Positions 1 to 8,781 of a stretch of DNA of 43,594 bases are shown piece by piece. Position numbers and translations under genes: made by a program. Numbering within the stretch: the stretch's first letter is position 1; every line of letters begins with the position of its first letter. The stretch is from Hydrogenophaga sp. (GTDB lineage: Bacteria; Pseudomonadota; Gammaproteobacteria; Burkholderiales; Burkholderiaceae_C), in assembly GCF_025699295.1 (NCBI RefSeq), contig NZ_JAILWB010000029.1, positions 1-43,594 on the forward strand, in the 5' to 3' direction. Under the pieces are notes generated by a model. It saw nothing but the letters and a program-made list of their open reading frames with translations. It did not search any database and was not told where the DNA came from.

Positions 1-67
1 CGCCAGTGCTAGCTTTGCGTACCGTCACTTATTGCACTGAAAACGAGGAGACCCCTTCCTGGAGCAC

Positions 68-646
68 GTGCTGTGCTGCGAGATGGAGCATCTGCGGGAA
101 GATTTGGCCGGCAAGCGCAACAGCGATCAGGCCAAGGCCTACATCTCCCAGGCCCTGCGCCGCCTGGGAGGAGCCCGAACGCTGGCCATCAAGCCGCGCA
201 GCTTCAAGATCAGCAAGGGCACGGCCGATGCACTGCGAGAGATCGAGCACGAGCACAACCTGGTGCGCGATGCCCTGGTCAACAGGCTGATCGTGCTCAT
301 GAGAGGGCGCCGCGGCCTGCTGCGGGCGCTGGACTTGCCGGACGCCGTTCGCTGGAGCAGTGACTACGGCAGCACGCTGCACGTGGGCCCGCTGCCCAAC
401 CTGCTGGAAGTGCTCTCGGATCCGCTCTACAACCTGCGCGTCGAGTGCCAACGGGTGCACGGCTGCGGCCTGCACGCCCTGGACCTTCCTCCTGAGCTGG
501 TTGGGCTGAGTCTCTACCTGGAGGACGAGGATGTACCCGGAACGGATGCGAGCGCGCTGCGCGAGGCCTGGGCAGCGGAGTTGAACATGTTGGCCGACGC
601 TGAGCGCTTCACGGACGGCCTGACGCCGATTCGTCCCCGAACCTGA
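68..646 (+). CDS. Hypothetical protein, 192 aa
   Basis: I do not recognise the family. The product is soluble, charged and leucine-rich, with a helical N-terminal half rich in Arg/Glu and an acidic C-terminal third. There is no signal peptide or membrane segment. The start is uncertain: the frame is open back to a TGA at 38-40, a GAGGAG ribosome-binding sequence lies at 45-50, GTG at 68 is used here, and ATG at 83 is a later choice. The residues before 68 (FLEH) read like real coding, so a rare CTG start at 59 is possible. A second small gene follows 14 bases downstream on the same strand and is probably co-transcribed. Confidence 0.6.
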   Translation: MLCCEMEHLREDLAGKRNSDQAKAYISQALRRLGGARTLAIKPRSFKISKGTADALREIEHEHNLVRDALVNRLIVLMRGRRGLLRALDLPDAVRWSSDYGSTLHVGPLPNLLEVLSDPLYNLRVECQRVHGCGLHALDLPPELVGLSLYLEDEDVPGTDASALREAWAAELNMLADAERFTDGLTPIRPRT

Positions 647-660
647 ACAGGAGCCGCGTC

Positions 661-867
661 ATGCCACACCCCATCCACACATCCAACCCCCGTCTGTTCA
701 ATCGCCTGTGGCGCTCACTGGGCGGGCGCATCGTGCCGGTGCGCCGCACGGGGGAGGTTTTCTATATCCACGAGCGGTTTTGCCGGCCGGTGCGCGCCAA
801 CGCGAGGAGGCTGGACGTACCCGCGAAACTGCTGAGCCGGCTCAACGAGTTGCTGCGCGCGTCATGA
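661..867 (+). CDS. Small basic hypothetical protein, 68 aa
   Basis: An ATG start is preceded by an AGGAG ribosome-binding sequence at the right distance (caggagccgcgtc before the ATG). The product is short, strongly basic (many Arg) and has no membrane segment or cysteine pattern. It lies 14 bases after the preceding 192-residue gene and is probably in the same transcript. No family recognised; a small nucleic-acid-binding role would fit the charge but is only inference. Confidence 0.55.
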   Translation: MPHPIHTSNPRLFNRLWRSLGGRIVPVRRTGEVFYIHERFCRPVRANARRLDVPAKLLSRLNELLRAS

Positions 868-948
868 GGGGACTGCGCTTCCTTCTACTCACATCTCAAC
901 ATGCCACATTGCCTCGCAGAAGCATCGGTCGAGGTGAGGGTCCTGAAC

Positions 949-1791
949 CTACCGAAGCGGGTCGCGTGTGATGTCGGGGTGGTAGTGTCCAACAATGCAG
1001 GACGCCTCCAGCGGCACCCGAATGCTGAAGCCACAGCCACTCCACTTGTCAGGCGCATAGTCAGGACCATCCAGTAGTTCCTGGAAAATCGACTGAAGCG
1101 CAATGCCAGCGAACTCCGCCATCGTGCCGGGATGAATGTGCAGCAGCGGTACGTCGCACACAAAAAGTGTAGGAGCGAAGCGCCCTTTCAGGACGCGCCG
1201 GTAGTCACGCGTACCCCCGAGGTTTGCGGCAAGTGCGACCAAGTATTCGCTTCCATAGAGCATGTAGTGCCCGCACATTTCCTTCAGGAACCACTCATTT
1301 GCCTCGAAGTAGACACGTCCCTCCCTTGTGAGAGGGCCCACGTGATCCGAAGCACGTATCAGGTTGTCCTCCGACAATTCCGGGTAGTTGCCCCCGAGAA
1401 AAATCTGGCGCGCCTGTTCATAGACCTGCGCAATCACCAGGGGGCGAATTCCATGCTCGTAGAACGGATCGAGTGATGGCGCGGAAGTACCGTGGCAGGA
1501 GCGAATCGCGCGGTAGCGCCCCAGCAGCCGAATTGCCAGTTCGGCCTTCGAATCGACTTGGATGCCGCGGACCTGCAGCACAAGGTCATCCAGCCACCCT
1601 AAGTCATCGGAGACCAGGTACTCGGGTGGGTTGCTGAGGAATGTCTTCTTGACGTCAGGTCCGATGAAGTCCGACATCAAGCGCCAGATGGCCTGGTGCC
1701 AACTTGCATGTCGATCAAGATCCCACACGTGCACTGGTGCGGGCGGCCGCTCGCTTGCCACGGCACTGAGTAGCCTGGGAGAAATGGACAT
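949..1791 (-). CDS. Hypothetical protein, 280 aa
   Basis: A long, well-composed reading frame without signal peptide or membrane segments. The chosen ATG begins MSISPR; a frame extension to 1857 has less typical composition. The C-terminal half contains several His residues (LLHIHPG, GHYHPD) that could bind metal, and the middle has a Gly/Tyr-rich stretch. I do not recognise the family. It is transcribed toward the preceding plus-strand pair, so it forms a separate unit. Confidence 0.6.
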   Translation of the reverse strand: MSISPRLLSAVASERPPAPVHVWDLDRHASWHQAIWRLMSDFIGPDVKKTFLSNPPEYLVSDDLGWLDDLVLQVRGIQVDSKAELAIRLLGRYRAIRSCHGTSAPSLDPFYEHGIRPLVIAQVYEQARQIFLGGNYPELSEDNLIRASDHVGPLTREGRVYFEANEWFLKEMCGHYMLYGSEYLVALAANLGGTRDYRRVLKGRFAPTLFVCDVPLLHIHPGTMAEFAGIALQSIFQELLDGPDYAPDKWSGCGFSIRVPLEASCIVGHYHPDITRDPLR

Positions 1792-1936
1792 CGGGATTGA
1801 GCGGAGTCTTTGGGAGCACTCTAATAGAACAACGTCGACTGTTGCCAGTGCGCCCACTGAACACGTCTACAAGCGCGATCGTCCGCTATGACTTGGCCGT
1901 GGTCTGCGATCTCCCAGCACCAGGTCGGCGACTCGA

Positions 1937-2425
1937 TCAGATGTCCTTGCTCTTGCGGTTCTTGTAGTGCTGCCGGATCGCTTCCAGCTCCTCTCTCGAG
2001 TAGATGGTCAGCGCCGAGCCGTCTAGGGTGTCGTTGTACCTGGTGAGCGACAGTCTTCCAGTGCTGTCGTTTAGCGTGCAGTTCGTCTGCGTGAACTTTG
2101 CGCCGAGCCGGTTGGAGACCGTAGAGTTCGTGCACCGCAAGGCGGGGTACTTCGCCTTGACCGCGTCCCTCATGTCGTCGAAGTGATCGGCCTCGAAGAA
2201 GAAGTACAGCGATGACAGTCGATCGTTGTCGTCGAAGATCACGGTGGTGGTCTTGTGTCGCGACGGGATGTCTGCGATCGTGAGTCCGCGCACGGGCGAC
2301 TCACCGAACTTGGCCACGAAGTCTGCCTTACTCATCCCCGGCGCGATTCCCTTGAGATCAAAGGCCTGGGCCGACAGAGCGAGAAGACCGGACACCGACC
2401 ACACCGCAAGCGTTCGTAGCTTCAT
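1937..2425 (-). CDS. Secreted (periplasmic) hypothetical protein, 162 aa
   Basis: The N-terminus is a classical signal peptide: MKLRT, a hydrophobic core of about 12 residues, and a cleavage site after AQA at residue 21. The ATG before MKL is chosen because a GAGGGTG ribosome-binding sequence sits about 5 bases upstream. The mature part is about 140 residues with two cysteines (CTNST, NCTLN) that could form a disulphide in the periplasm. Its pattern, DLKGIAPGMSKADFVAKFG near the new N-terminus, resembles the short repeat-like start of small exported bacterial proteins. No specific function can be assigned. Confidence 0.65.
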   Translation of the reverse strand: MKLRTLAVWSVSGLLALSAQAFDLKGIAPGMSKADFVAKFGESPVRGLTIADIPSRHKTTTVIFDDNDRLSSLYFFFEADHFDDMRDAVKAKYPALRCTNSTVSNRLGAKFTQTNCTLNDSTGRLSLTRYNDTLDGSALTIYSREELEAIRQHYKNRKSKDI

Positions 2426-2563
2426 AGTCACCCTCAATCAGTTGGAGCAGGAGCATCTTAATGGGCGCAGGCAGCACCCCTTCCCCCGCTTGCCATAGTG
2501 CCGCGCCAGTCCTGCGCTTTTTGCCGATTGGTCTGGTCGCCACTTCACCTGTAAGCTGCCAAC

Positions 2564-3079
2564 ATGGATTTCAAAGACACAACCCCTGGCACAGATCCCA
2601 CGCAAGAGATGTTTCCGGTAAGCCTGGTCCTCGAATCAACCGATGCCGCAGTCGAGATCTCGACCCGAGTGACCGGATCCCAGACGATCGTCAAGATGCG
2701 CGCCAGGGTGGTGGAGCCTCGCAAGGTCTTTACTGACGGCGGGCTAGACGTGAGGACGGTCCCCTTCTACGTCTGGATCTACGCCCAGGGTGATGAGGAC
2801 CTAACTCCCCCAGAGGGCGCGATCGGCCGCCTCATCTGCATCAAGGCCCCCACCGCATCCGTCATGATGGCGCCCGCTCAGTTCGAACAGCTGCAGAGCG
2901 CTGTTCTTCTTGGTTCGTCCTTCGATGTTCTGCTCGATGTTGACGGCAAGAAGAGGCAGGACCAGCCGGAGACGCTACTGCGCACCGAGGCCTTCAAGCT
3001 GCTTCCAGTCTTGGAGGCCGTATTCACGGCCGAGAAGGCAACCCCTGCAGTCCCCGATCACGACTTCCCGAAGATCTGA
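2564..3079 (+). CDS. Hypothetical protein, 171 aa
   Basis: A clean reading frame starting MDFKDTT, with alternating hydrophobic/charged segments suggesting a beta-rich fold (residues 20-110). No signal peptide, membrane segment or catalytic motif is visible, and no family recognised. It stands upstream of the large restriction-methylation gene on the same strand, separated by about 270 bases, so co-transcription is possible but not shown. Confidence 0.55.
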   Translation: MDFKDTTPGTDPTQEMFPVSLVLESTDAAVEISTRVTGSQTIVKMRARVVEPRKVFTDGGLDVRTVPFYVWIYAQGDEDLTPPEGAIGRLICIKAPTASVMMAPAQFEQLQSAVLLGSSFDVLLDVDGKKRQDQPETLLRTEAFKLLPVLEAVFTAEKATPAVPDHDFPKI

Positions 3080-3284
3080 CGCCGAAAGCTACCAGGTGAT
3101 CTCCCCTGTGGCTACGTGCGCCGCTGGCACCGCGGCGCCATCCTGGCGTCGTGTTGTTGGCACACCCTTCCAGCGACTTGCCCGCCCAGGTCATGACACC
3201 CTCAGCCTCGACCCGGCCAACAGCAAGCACCGGGTCGTTGGTTGCGGCGACCGCAGGCTGGTCGCTGTCTACGTGCACCGGCAT
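3024..3284 (-). CDS. Possible small convergent ORF, 86 aa (doubtful)
   Basis: A minus-strand frame starting MPVHVDSD fills most of the 270-base gap before the restriction-methylation gene and overlaps the end of the 171-residue plus-strand gene by 56 bases. Its first 45 codons have composition and third-position GC like real genes of this window, whereas the last 40 residues become Arg/Gly/Ser-rich and look non-coding. It may be the 5' remnant of a gene, or chance. The rest of the gap shows nothing else that I can identify. Confidence 0.2.
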   Translation of the reverse strand: MPVHVDSDQPAVAATNDPVLAVGRVEAEGVMTWAGKSLEGCANNTTPGWRRGASGARSHRGDHLVAFGVRSSGSRDRGLQGLPSRP

Positions 3285-3352
3285 TAACGCTTCAATGGTT
3301 GGTTCACCGGACGAGTACGCGGATCAGCATTGCCCACCCGTATGATTGTCTG

Positions 3353-6300
3353 ATGAGTACAGAGGCTCGTATCCAGGCATTTGTGGAGCGTTGGCAGGGG
3401 GTGACAGCGAGTGAGCTGGCAACCGCGCAGTCGTTCGTGATCGAGCTGTGCGACCTGCTTGGCGTGCCAAAGCCACACGCCAGCCAGGCGCAAGACTACA
3501 TGTTCGAGCGCCCAGTCACCTTCACCCACGGCGACGGCACAAGCAGTGCAGGGCGGATCGACTGCTACAAGAGGGGTCACTTCGTCCTGGAGGCCAAGAA
3601 GCTCAAGGCTGGGTCCCACACCAAGGGCTTTGACGACGGGCTCCTTCGCGCTCGAAGCCAGGGCGAGAACTATGCGCGGGCCCTGCCGGCGGAGGAGGGC
3701 AGGCCCCCCTTCGTGCTCGTGGTCGATGTGGGAACGGTGATCGAGGTCTACGCGGAGTTCAGCCGCACCGGAGGCACGTACACCCCATTTCCCGACCCGC
3801 GCAGCCATCGCATCCTGCTGAGCGACCTCATCAAGCCCGGAGTGCTCGAACGCCTGCGACTGATCTGGACTCAGCCTGACGAGCTCAACCCAGCCAAGGT
3901 CACTGCCAAGGTCACGCGCGAAGTGTCAACGCAGCTCGCACAGTTGGCCCGCTCCCTAGAGGGCGCGGGGCACACGCCTGAAGTGGTTGCCGCGTACCTG
4001 TGCCGATGCCTGTTCAGCATGTTCGCGGAGGACGTTGAACTACTCCCAAAAGGCTCGTTTCTCAAGCTCCTACAGCAACACCGGGAGAACCCGGAGGCGG
4101 TGCAGCAAATGCTGCGTAGCCTTTGGATTGACATGGACCGAGGCGGCTTCTCGACCGCGCTGGTCAAGCCTGTTCTCCGATTCAACGGAAAGCTTTTCAA
4201 GGGCGCCGACGCACCTGGCTACAGCCTCCTGCTTTCTACAGATCAGATTGATCTTCTCGCCAAGGCAGCGAGGGCGAACTGGCGTGATGTGGAGCCTGCA
4301 ATCTTCGGAACGTTGCTCGAGAGGGCCCTCGATCCAAATGAGCGCCACGCGTTGGGGGCGCACTACACGCCTCGCGCGTACGTCGAGCGCCTTGTGTTGC
4401 CAACAGTGATCGATCCTCTGCGTGAAGATTGGACGAACGCGCAAGCTGCTGCGCTGGCGTTGGCGCGAGAGGCCTCCGAACTTGAGGCCAACCCACCAAA
4501 GGTGAAATCGAAGAAGGACTTCAGCGCACTTGATCGACACCATGCGGCAGTGCGTGCCAAGTGGGCTGACGCGCGCAAACAGGTTCGAGACTTTCTGCAT
4601 CGCCTATGCACCTTGGGCGTCCTCGATCCAGCTTGCGGTAGCGGAAACTTCCTGTACGTGACGCTGGAGCACCTCAAGCGCCTTGAGGGCGAGGTGTTGA
4701 ACCAACTCGATGCCCTGGGCGACACCCAGGAAGCCCTGGACTTGGGCCGAGAGACCGTGACCCTCCAGCAATTGCGCGGCATAGAGTTGAACGAGCGCGC
4801 GGCAGCACTCGCCGAGTTGGTGCTGTGGATTGGCTTCCTGCAGTGGCACATCCGCACCAATGGACACGCAAGTGTGGCTGAGCCCGTGGTTCATGACTAC
4901 GGCAATATCGAGCATCGCGACGCCGTGCTCGCCTATGACCGCAAGGAACCGATGACGGATGCCTTCGGGCGCCCTGTCACCCGTTGGGACGGTAGCAGCA
5001 CCAGGCCTCACCCCGTAACCGGCAAGCCGGTGCCCGACGAAACCGCGCAAGTGGCGCAATGGCGCTACGTCAACCCGCGCCCAGCAGCGTGGCCGCAGGC
5101 GGACTTCATAGTGGGCAACCCTCCGTTCATTGGCAAGCTGAAGATGCGCGAGGCATTGGGAGACGGCTACGTTGACGCTTTGCGCAGCGCGTGGCCAGCC
5201 GTGCCAGAGAGTGCCGACTTCGTGATGTACTGGTGGCATAACGCAGGGAATGCTGTCCGTAGTCGCGCGGCACATCGAATGGGCCTGATCACGACGAATA
5301 GCTTGACGATGATCTTCAATCGTAGAGTGGTCGAGGCCGTGCTGGAGGGTCTGCCAGCGGTTCACCTCGCGTTCGCTATACCCGACCACCCGTGGGTCGA
5401 TAGTGCAGACGGGGCAGCCGTTCGTATTGCCATGACTGTGCTCGCGGCAGCATCCCAACCAGGTCGCCTTCTGACGATCAAGACGGAGGAAGTTGGAGAG
5501 GACGGCGAGATGGCCGTGACCTTCCATGAGAAGGCCGGCTTGATCCATGCCAACCTCAAAGTTGGCGCAGCCCTCACATCGGTTCGCTCACTGATGGCGG
5601 CACGAGGCATAACCAGCATGGGTGTGATGCTCGCAGGAGCCGGTTTCATCATTGACCCCCATGCAGCAGGCAAGTTGATCCAGACCTTGCCATCACCCCT
5701 CGCAGGTCGCCTTATTCGCGACTATCGCAATGGACGGGACCTCACGGACAAGCCCCGAGGCGTATCGGTTATCGACACCTATGGCTGGGATATAGACCAG
5801 CTCAGATCTGAGGCACCAGCTGTCTACCAGCACTTGTTTGATCACGTGAAACCTGAACGCGACGCCAAGCGAGACAAGGCATTCCGAGAACGCTGGTGGC
5901 TTCATGGACGGGCCAGAGCTGAACTCAGGGGCGCCTTGACGGGGCTGCATAGGTACATCGCCACGGTCGAGACGGCAAAGCACCGGACTTTTCAGTTCCT
6001 TGATGCGAAGGTTCTGCCCGATCACAAGCTCATAGCCATCGCTCTAGGCGACGGGTTGTCACTCGGCGTGCTATCCAGTTCGGTACACATTGCCTGGTCG
6101 CTTGCTACAGGCGGCACGCTGGAAGATCGACCGGTCTATAACAAGTCCGTCTGCTTCGAGACGTTCCCTTTCCCCTCAGGCGATACCGGCCTCACTCCCG
6201 CACTCGTAGACCGAATCTGTGCGCTTGCTGAGCAGATCGATGCCCACCGCAAGGCCCGCCAGGCCGCACATGCCGAGGTAACACTGACCGGCCTCTACAA

Positions 6301-6865
6301 CGTGCTGGCGAAGCTACGCAGCGGAGAGGCGCTGACCAGCAAGGAGAAGGTCATCTACGAACATGGCCTGGTGGGCGTTCTCAAGAGCCTGCATGACGAA
6401 CTGGACGCGGCAGTGCTTGAAGCCTACGACTGGAAAGACTTGACCATGCCAGCCGATACCGATGAACTCCTTGGTAGATTGGTCGAGTTGAACGCTCGCC
6501 GAGCCGCCGAGGAGGCGACAGGCACCATCCGTTGGCTCCGACCGGAGTTCCAGAACGCCGGGGCGGGTGTCCAAGCGGCCATCGAGAGTGCAACGCCTTC
6601 GGAGGAAATGGCTGTGGAGCCTGAGCAGATCGTTGTCTCCAAGCCGATCTCTCAGCGGCCCTGGGCGTCGGGCATATCGGAGCAGATCAAATCCGTTGCG
6701 GCGGTCCTCTCTACGTCTGGTCGTAGCCTCGATCTGGAAGAGGTCGCTGGTCACTTTAGCGGACGCGGCAGGTGGAGAGATCGGCTCCCAACGCTGCTTG
6801 ACACGCTTGTCTCTATTGGTCTCGCCAGGGAGGTGGATGGGAAGTGGGTTGACGCGCGTCGATAG
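3353..6865 (+). CDS. MmeI-like Type IIL restriction-modification fusion protein, 1170 aa
   Basis: A single polypeptide combining DNA cleavage, adenine-N6 methylation and target recognition, as in MmeI-type enzymes. Visible: an N-terminal PD-(D/E)xK nuclease signature (D70, then E80-A-K82 in VLEAKK); SAM-binding motif I DPACGSGNF from residue 425; catalytic motif NPPF at 589-592; then a long region where the target-recognition domain is expected. The last roughly 60 residues look like a winged helix (LDLEEVAGHF...LVSIGLAREVDGKWV), not typical of MmeI. At 1170 residues it is longer than MmeI (919), with a charged insertion around residues 360-420. ATG at 3353 is chosen over an upstream extension because the MSTEARIQ start fits the family. 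It stands alone: no pglZ, brxC or drm genes are nearby, which argues against BREX or DISARM. Confidence 0.85.
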   Translation: MSTEARIQAFVERWQGVTASELATAQSFVIELCDLLGVPKPHASQAQDYMFERPVTFTHGDGTSSAGRIDCYKRGHFVLEAKKLKAGSHTKGFDDGLLRARSQGENYARALPAEEGRPPFVLVVDVGTVIEVYAEFSRTGGTYTPFPDPRSHRILLSDLIKPGVLERLRLIWTQPDELNPAKVTAKVTREVSTQLAQLARSLEGAGHTPEVVAAYLCRCLFSMFAEDVELLPKGSFLKLLQQHRENPEAVQQMLRSLWIDMDRGGFSTALVKPVLRFNGKLFKGADAPGYSLLLSTDQIDLLAKAARANWRDVEPAIFGTLLERALDPNERHALGAHYTPRAYVERLVLPTVIDPLREDWTNAQAAALALAREASELEANPPKVKSKKDFSALDRHHAAVRAKWADARKQVRDFLHRLCTLGVLDPACGSGNFLYVTLEHLKRLEGEVLNQLDALGDTQEALDLGRETVTLQQLRGIELNERAAALAELVLWIGFLQWHIRTNGHASVAEPVVHDYGNIEHRDAVLAYDRKEPMTDAFGRPVTRWDGSSTRPHPVTGKPVPDETAQVAQWRYVNPRPAAWPQADFIVGNPPFIGKLKMREALGDGYVDALRSAWPAVPESADFVMYWWHNAGNAVRSRAAHRMGLITTNSLTMIFNRRVVEAVLEGLPAVHLAFAIPDHPWVDSADGAAVRIAMTVLAAASQPGRLLTIKTEEVGEDGEMAVTFHEKAGLIHANLKVGAALTSVRSLMAARGITSMGVMLAGAGFIIDPHAAGKLIQTLPSPLAGRLIRDYRNGRDLTDKPRGVSVIDTYGWDIDQLRSEAPAVYQHLFDHVKPERDAKRDKAFRERWWLHGRARAELRGALTGLHRYIATVETAKHRTFQFLDAKVLPDHKLIAIALGDGLSLGVLSSSVHIAWSLATGGTLEDRPVYNKSVCFETFPFPSGDTGLTPALVDRICALAEQIDAHRKARQAAHAEVTLTGLYNVLAKLRSGEALTSKEKVIYEHGLVGVLKSLHDELDAAVLEAYDWKDLTMPADTDELLGRLVELNARRAAEEATGTIRWLRPEFQNAGAGVQAAIESATPSEEMAVEPEQIVVSKPISQRPWASGISEQIKSVAAVLSTSGRSLDLEEVAGHFSGRGRWRDRLPTLLDTLVSIGLAREVDGKWVDARR

Positions 6866-7043
6866 CGCGAGCCGATTCTCGTGATGCGTGAGGCATTGAT
6901 GACAAGGCCAAGCCTGACGGCCGCGCCCACCTAGGCCCGTACCTCTCAAATGACCACCACGATGACGTAGCTGCATGCATGGCCGGGCTACGCCTGCCTG
7001 GCCTTGACGTGAGACGCGGCCCTCCCGTCCTTAAAATAGGCCG

Positions 7044-7859
7044 ATGTCGAACCAATCGAAATCCCTAAAAGCCCGCCTCCGCAAGGCTTACCGCGACCCC
7101 AGCACAGTGCTGGTCAAGATCCTCCAAGGTGCAATCGACTCCTTGCGTGGTTACTCCTATGACTTCAACAAGAACGGGGAGCGGGAGCTGCTCGAGAAGC
7201 TATCCGGCGAGGGGTTCAGGGAAGTTTTCGACGTTGGGTGCAACGTGGGCGAGTGGTCGCTGACCGCAGTCAAGTACTTTGCTCAAGCGCGCATTCATTG
7301 CTTTGAACTGTCCGCCAGCACGTTCCGGACCCTGAGTGCGAATCTGAAGGGGCCGAACTTCGTCCTCAACAACATGGGCATGGGGGATCGCGACGCTCAA
7401 GTGCAGTACAAGGACTACGGTGAGGACTCAAAGGTCAACACCCTGCTGGTGGACGCCACCTATCACGATCGGAAACTCGAGTCTTTAATCAAGACTGCCA
7501 CGATTCGCGCAGGCGATAGCTACTGCGCCGAAAAAGGCATTGAGCAGATTGATTTCCTCAAGATTGATGTTGAGGGCGCCGATCACTTGGTCCTGGAGGG
7601 CTTTGCCGCGATGCTGCGGCGGCAAGCGATTCGTGTGGTGCAGTTCGAGTATGGCTACACGCATGGCGACGCGAAATTCCTCATGCGCGACTTCTACAAG
7701 CTGTTTGAGCAGCATGGCTACATTGTTGGTCGTGTGCAGAAGGGTGGCATAGCCTTCGATGAGTGGACCTACAAGCACAACGACTTCCGCTCTGGGCCGA
7801 ACTACGTTGCCATCCGCAAGGACGATGCCCACCTTCGCTCAGTGTTGGCGCGGGGGTAG
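7044..7859 (+). CDS. FkbM-family SAM-dependent methyltransferase, 271 aa
   Basis: FkbM enzymes methylate hydroxyl groups of sugars or other small molecules. The SAM-binding loop DVGCNVGEW begins at D63, followed by the acidic end of the next strand (HCFELSAS). The family-typical motif KIDVEG lies at 173-178 within DFLKIDVEGAD. The C-terminal part (VQFEYGY...) also fits. No signal or membrane segment. There are no glycosyltransferases or polysaccharide genes around it, so its substrate here is unknown. A TAAAAT sequence shortly upstream may be a -10 element, but no good -35 is placed. Confidence 0.85.
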   Translation: MSNQSKSLKARLRKAYRDPSTVLVKILQGAIDSLRGYSYDFNKNGERELLEKLSGEGFREVFDVGCNVGEWSLTAVKYFAQARIHCFELSASTFRTLSANLKGPNFVLNNMGMGDRDAQVQYKDYGEDSKVNTLLVDATYHDRKLESLIKTATIRAGDSYCAEKGIEQIDFLKIDVEGADHLVLEGFAAMLRRQAIRVVQFEYGYTHGDAKFLMRDFYKLFEQHGYIVGRVQKGGIAFDEWTYKHNDFRSGPNYVAIRKDDAHLRSVLARG

Positions 7860-7920
7860 GCAATTGCCACTCTGCCCCTTGCCAAACTCGCCGCCTCGCA
7901 GTTGCTGAAAGGTGCTCGCA

Positions 7921-8088
7921 ATGACCACGACTGACGCGTTGCGCCTTGCAATCAATGCGCTGAGGGACTGCGCTGAATCGAACCGCATGCCCAGCGGTGT
8001 TGTTGTGGATGCGCGGACTGCCGCGCTACACGCAGAGGCCGCCGACGAGTTGGAGGTGATGCTCGCGACCTTGCGGGGCTTCGAGTAG
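7921..8088 (+). CDS. Small hypothetical protein, 55 aa
   Basis: A short frame starting MTTTDALRL with a GAAAGGTG-type ribosome-binding sequence about 8 bases upstream. The product is helical, Ala/Glu/Leu-rich and ends LRGFE. It follows the FkbM gene by 61 bases on the same strand. Short cargo proteins of this kind are common in islands; no family recognised. Confidence 0.45.
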   Translation: MTTTDALRLAINALRDCAESNRMPSGVVVDARTAALHAEAADELEVMLATLRGFE

Positions 8089-8115
8089 AACGCCTCAGGT
8101 CATCGGAAATGAAAA

Positions 8116-8136
8116 AGGGCTCCGTGAGGGAGCCCT
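8116..8136 (-). terminator. Intrinsic terminator of the HU-like gene
   Basis: Perfect stem AGGGCTCC (8116-8123) with GGAGCCCT (8129-8136). On the minus strand it is followed by a run of five T. It lies 21 bases past the stop of the HU-like gene. Confidence 0.85.
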
Positions 8137-8157
8137 ATGTCATTTCGCGTTTGTTGC

Positions 8158-8631
8158 TTACAGCGCGGCGTCCTTGACCTTCTTGAAGAAGCGGGCCTTG
8201 ACCTTCACGGAAGCTGGCTTGGCGGCGAACATGCGCTCCACCTTGGTGAACGGGTCAATGCCTTTGCGAGCCTTCTTGGCCGGCACCTGCAGAGCCGTGA
8301 CCTTGAGCACGCCTGGCCAGGTGAAGGTGCCAGCGCCCTTCTTGGCGATCGAGGCAAGGATGGTCGCTTCCAGCGAGCCGAGCACTGCCTTGACGGTCTT
8401 TGCATCGGCTCCGGAGGTTTGCACCAGGTGGTTGACCAGGCTTGTCTTGTTGAAGGTTTCCTTGATCGGCTTGAGCGCGGTGGGCGCCTGAACGACCGGT
8501 TTAGCGGTAGGCTTTGCCGTTGCCGTTGCCGTTGCCGTTGCCTTTGGCGCTGCTTTCGCCGCGCTCTTGGCGGCCTTGGGTGCAGAGTTCTTGGGTGCAG
8601 CCTTCGCGGCTGCCTTCTTTGCAGTTGCCAT
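8158..8631 (-). CDS. HU-family DNA-binding protein with Lys/Ala/Pro-rich tail, 157 aa
   Basis: Histone-like nucleoid protein. Residues about 1-50 form a low-complexity Lys/Ala/Pro/Thr tail; residues about 55-157 match the HU/IHF fold (KTSLVNHL, GAGTFTWPGVLKV, then ARKGIDPFTK and a basic C-terminus). HU proteins dimerise and bend DNA; tailed versions are known in betaproteobacteria. The ATG starts MATAKK; the frame upstream of it is not protein-like. The tail contains a six-base tandem repeat coding Ala-Thr, so its length may vary. It is divergent from the following plus-strand operon with a 150-base shared promoter region. Confidence 0.85.
   Translation of the reverse strand: MATAKKAAAKAAPKNSAPKAAKSAAKAAPKATATATATAKPTAKPVVQAPTALKPIKETFNKTSLVNHLVQTSGADAKTVKAVLGSLEATILASIAKKGAGTFTWPGVLKVTALQVPAKKARKGIDPFTKVERMFAAKPASVKVKARFFKKVKDAAL
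8515..8542. repeat. Hexanucleotide repeat (TGCCGT)4 inside the HU-like gene
   Basis: Four tandem TGCCGT units plus a partial fifth. Read on the minus strand they encode an alternating Ala-Thr run in the flexible tail. Because the unit is six bases, gain or loss keeps the reading frame. Confidence 0.8.
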
Positions 8632-8781
8632 TCTTGAAACGCTCCATTTTGTCGTTGCGAACTCGACGCGCGGCTTGCGCGTCATCCTAAGTGTATTGCG
8701 CTCTCTCAACGGTCTCGCGCAAGGCCGGCGACGTGGCGCGCGTGTTTGATTCTGGGCTCGGCTCAAGTAGCATGCTGTGCA

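Noticed and set aside
4604..5548. 314-residue minus-strand frame
   Set aside because: Lies antisense inside the MmeI-like gene; His/Arg/Val-rich shadow composition and no ribosome-binding site.
3353..6865. BREX PglX or DISARM methylase
   Set aside because: An N-terminal nuclease motif is present and no pglZ, brxC or drm partner genes are nearby.
8515..8542. CRISPR-like repeats
   Set aside because: A simple six-base tandem repeat inside a gene; no spaced repeats with unique spacers occur anywhere in the window.
8137..8637. 166-residue plus-strand frame with Cys-Arg repeats
   Set aside because: Antisense of the HU-like gene; the repeats come from its Lys/Ala tail and hexanucleotide repeat.
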